From: Candidatus Kuenenia stuttgartensis
GTDB lineage: Bacteria > Planctomycetota > Planctomycetia > Isosphaerales > Isosphaeraceae
Reading direction: 5' to 3'
DNA: 7,815 nucleotides
NCBI GenBank assembly: GCA_945874095.1
Contig: CAMCFM010000183.1
Location: forward strand, 1 to 7,815
Shown here: one piece after another, positions 5,783 to 7,815 of the stretch
How the letters are laid out: every line of letters starts with the position of its first letter
How positions within the stretch are numbered: the stretch's first letter is position 1
The notes under the pieces: model-generated
What the model saw: the letters and a program-made list of their open reading frames with translations, nothing else
The model's database searches: none
What the model was told of the DNA's origin: nothing
Position numbers and translations under genes: made by a program

Positions 5783-7815
5783 ATGGAACGCCGCGAGGTC
5801 ATGACGGCCGCTCCCGTTCTGATGACCGATGGCGGTCTGGCCAGCCAGCCGACCTGGGGCAAGCTGCCCACGTCTCCGCTCGATTCGAGTATCTGTACTT
5901 TATTTGAAGCCGCCACGGTGATCACCACCGATGCCAGTGGCAACCCGATCGACTTCAATAAGGACGGCTACCCCGACCTGCTTGAAACCGGCGAGGCCAT
6001 TGGCTTGGCTGGTTATGGTACAAACGTGGAATCGCTGATCACCAGCACGCAGGGCACGTTCGGTAAAGTGGCTTTTGGCGGCCCCAACGGCCCAATCTTC
6101 TTAACCAAGGGGCCTTTGGCGATTGGCTCCGTGCCCTATCAAGCCTCGGGCAACGGCTTTGCGGTGGTGGACCTGAACAGCGACGGCTATCAGGACATAC
6201 TCACCACGAGGGATGTGGTAAACACCAGTCCCGGCTCTGGCTTCATCACCGAGACGTGGCTATATGACCCGCAGCAGCAGGCTTTTGTGGCGTCGCTCAA
6301 CACCACTGTGATCAACGGTTGGGCGGGCAAGGCTGGGGCTTTGACGCTGGGCGATGTCACCGGCGACGGCCTGTTCGACATGGTTTTAGGCAACTACGGC
6401 ACCACACCTGTCCCTGTGCCGGGCAGTAACTACGAGACCTTTCCCATGCTCGGTTATCAGGTCTTTGCCGGCGTGGCCAATCCATCCACTGGCAAATGGG
6501 CGGGCGACTTCGCCCCCAACGCCATCAGCACGCTGGCTCTGAAGCAGCAAAGCGCCGAGTGGGGCTTGGTGGCTGGCGGCACTGCACCCAACTACAGAGT
6601 CCTCTCGCCTTTCGGTTCCATTGCGGTTATCAATACCGTGCTGGCCGATTTTAACGCCGACGGCAAGCTCGACCTGGCCACGCCTGAGGCCGACGGTATC
6701 ACGACCTATGCCAACCCCGGCAATGGTCAGTTCAGCACGGGCGTTTTCACGGCCAGCGCAGGCGCTGCTAATGGCCTGAACCTGGTGGCGGCCGACCTGA
6801 ACAACGACGGCAAGATGGACCTGGCCACAAGCCCGAATTATGTTTCTCAGTGGCTGATTCGCGACACGGCGCCTTCGTTCAGCGTTTGGACAGCTTCGCA
6901 GGCTCCGCTGAGTGTTTACTTGAATACGACCCCGACGGGCGGGGCGATCGGCTTTTCGGTCAACGCCGTGAACGCTTTTGATGCGGAGAGCGGCTGGAAT
7001 GGCGCCCTGGCCGTGGCCGACTTCAATGGCGACGGCAACAAGGACCTGGCCGTGGGCAGCGGCGGCAACCGGTCCACGCTTTATGGCATTCTGGCTGGCG
7101 ACGGCACCGGCCAGTTTGGCACACAAAAGCACTACATCGCCTATTCCAACGCCGCCGATGGCTTTGACAATAGCTTCCAAAGGGCCATTGACGGCCTGGC
7201 TGTGGCCGACTTCAACCGCGACGGCCAGCTTGACGTTGTCACGACTGCCGTGAATATCGGCCCTGTCGGTTCAACTTTGTCCTTTGGCAATAAAAAGAAC
7301 ACGGCCGTGGGCATTACGGGAATTGGCTATAACCACACGTTTGCCGCGCCGGGCGTTAATCCACAAGCCATCACGGCTTATGTCGGCCAGTCGTTCGCCC
7401 AGACGATTCTGCCCACTGGCGGCGATCCATCCAAGATCTATCTCTTCAGCCTGAATCCAAACAGCGTGGCCCTGCCAACAGGCATGACACTCAGCCCAAC
7501 CGGCCAACTGACCGGCACGCCGACCGTGAGCGGCCCGTTCCAGCTCACCATCGACATCGTTCAGCCAAACGGCCCACGCAGCTCAGCCTATCTTTACCTG
7601 ACCGTCAATTCGCCAAGTCAGTCAACCACACTCCCAGGCATCATGCCTAACGCCGTGGCGGGCGTCCCATTCCAGCAGCAGCTCACCAGCACATCTGGCC
7701 CAGCCACCTGGGTGGTCACCGGCGGAGCCTTGCCTACCGGCCTGAGCCTCTCGCAAAACGGCCTGATCTCTGGTACTCCTCTGGCGCTTGGCACCTATAA
7801 CTTCACAGTTCTGGG
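5783..7815 (+). CDS. Large exported FG-GAP/VCBS repeat protein with putative-Ig domains (3' end outside window)
   Basis: The frame stays open from 5783 to the window edge: 677 full codons with no stop, so the C-terminus is missing. The N-terminus, MERREVMTAAPVL, resembles the LEPR-XLL-type motif on large planctomycete surface proteins. Seven calcium-binding DxNxDGxxD-type motifs start at D57, D130, D191, D289, D338, D413 and D476 (for example DFNADGKLDLA), typical of FG-GAP/VCBS repeats that build an integrin-like beta-propeller. From about residue 525 come putative-Ig (He_PIG-like) domains: LPTGMTLSPTGQLTGTPT near 564-581, and a second from about 618 with LPTGLSLSQNGLISGTP, cut by the edge. 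Adhesion or ligand binding at the cell surface is the family expectation. The ATG at 5783 is the first ordinary start codon in frame but has no clear ribosome binding site. The frame extends upstream to a TAG at 5717 and encodes basic residues (SRKNRQRSFF) just before it, so the true start may be at 5729 (ATT). Confidence 0.88.
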   Translation, partial: MERREVMTAAPVLMTDGGLASQPTWGKLPTSPLDSSICTLFEAATVITTDASGNPIDFNKDGYPDLLETGEAIGLAGYGTNVESLITSTQGTFGKVAFGGPNGPIFLTKGPLAIGSVPYQASGNGFAVVDLNSDGYQDILTTRDVVNTSPGSGFITETWLYDPQQQAFVASLNTTVINGWAGKAGALTLGDVTGDGLFDMVLGNYGTTPVPVPGSNYETFPMLGYQVFAGVANPSTGKWAGDFAPNAISTLALKQQSAEWGLVAGGTAPNYRVLSPFGSIAVINTVLADFNADGKLDLATPEADGITTYANPGNGQFSTGVFTASAGAANGLNLVAADLNNDGKMDLATSPNYVSQWLIRDTAPSFSVWTASQAPLSVYLNTTPTGGAIGFSVNAVNAFDAESGWNGALAVADFNGDGNKDLAVGSGGNRSTLYGILAGDGTGQFGTQKHYIAYSNAADGFDNSFQRAIDGLAVADFNRDGQLDVVTTAVNIGPVGSTLSFGNKKNTAVGITGIGYNHTFAAPGVNPQAITAYVGQSFAQTILPTGGDPSKIYLFSLNPNSVALPTGMTLSPTGQLTGTPTVSGPFQLTIDIVQPNGPRSSAYLYLTVNSPSQSTTLPGIMPNAVAGVPFQQQLTSTSGPATWVVTGGALPTGLSLSQNGLISGTPLALGTYNFTVL

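Noticed and set aside
6386..7180. 264-codon minus-strand frame opposite the FG-GAP gene
   Set aside because: It is a shadow of the GC-rich FG-GAP repeats; the plus frame carries seven clear calcium-binding motifs.

Overview
The window looks like part of a planctomycete chromosome. This rests on protein style rather than marker genes: a cytidylate-kinase-like protein, a PEP-CTERM surface protein, a DUF2092-like plus thioredoxin-fold exported protein, a proline-rich helical exported protein, and a large FG-GAP/VCBS protein with putative-Ig domains. The last begins with a motif (TMERREVMTAAPVL) resembling the N-terminal LEPR-XLL-type motif common on large exported planctomycete proteins. No rRNA, tRNA, CRISPR array, insertion sequence or phage gene was seen. 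The genus cannot be told from this sequence.

Layout: (1) 16-855 (+), a cytidylate kinase-like protein. (2) 896-1855 (+), an AraC-family regulator with a 15-bp palindrome over its ribosome binding site. (3) 2114-2773 (+), a PEP-CTERM protein behind a 258-bp intergenic region. (4) 2804-2832, a very strong, nearly symmetric hairpin that should terminate transcription from both sides. (5) 5450-4095 and 4039-2873 (-), two exported proteins in a likely operon: a threefold-repeat helical protein, then a DUF2092-like/thioredoxin-fold protein that has lost both redox cysteines. (6) 5451-5782, a divergent promoter region. (7) 5783 to the window end (+), the FG-GAP/VCBS protein, cut off by the window edge.

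The most interesting signal is non-coding. A bipartite element, TTGCGC-N5-GGATAG (extended by ACAC in two copies), occurs three times, each time upstream of an exported-protein gene and pointing toward it. The copies are at 2000-2016 (PEP-CTERM gene), 5559-5539 on the minus strand (helical-protein operon) and 5620-5640 (FG-GAP protein). The last two form an inverted pair in the divergent promoter region. The first base of the element lies 114, 109 and 109 nt from the proposed start codons (the last if an ATT start at 5729 is used). This suggests that one unknown regulator or sigma factor co-regulates a set of surface proteins. The idea is inferred from sequence alone, but the pattern itself is directly visible.
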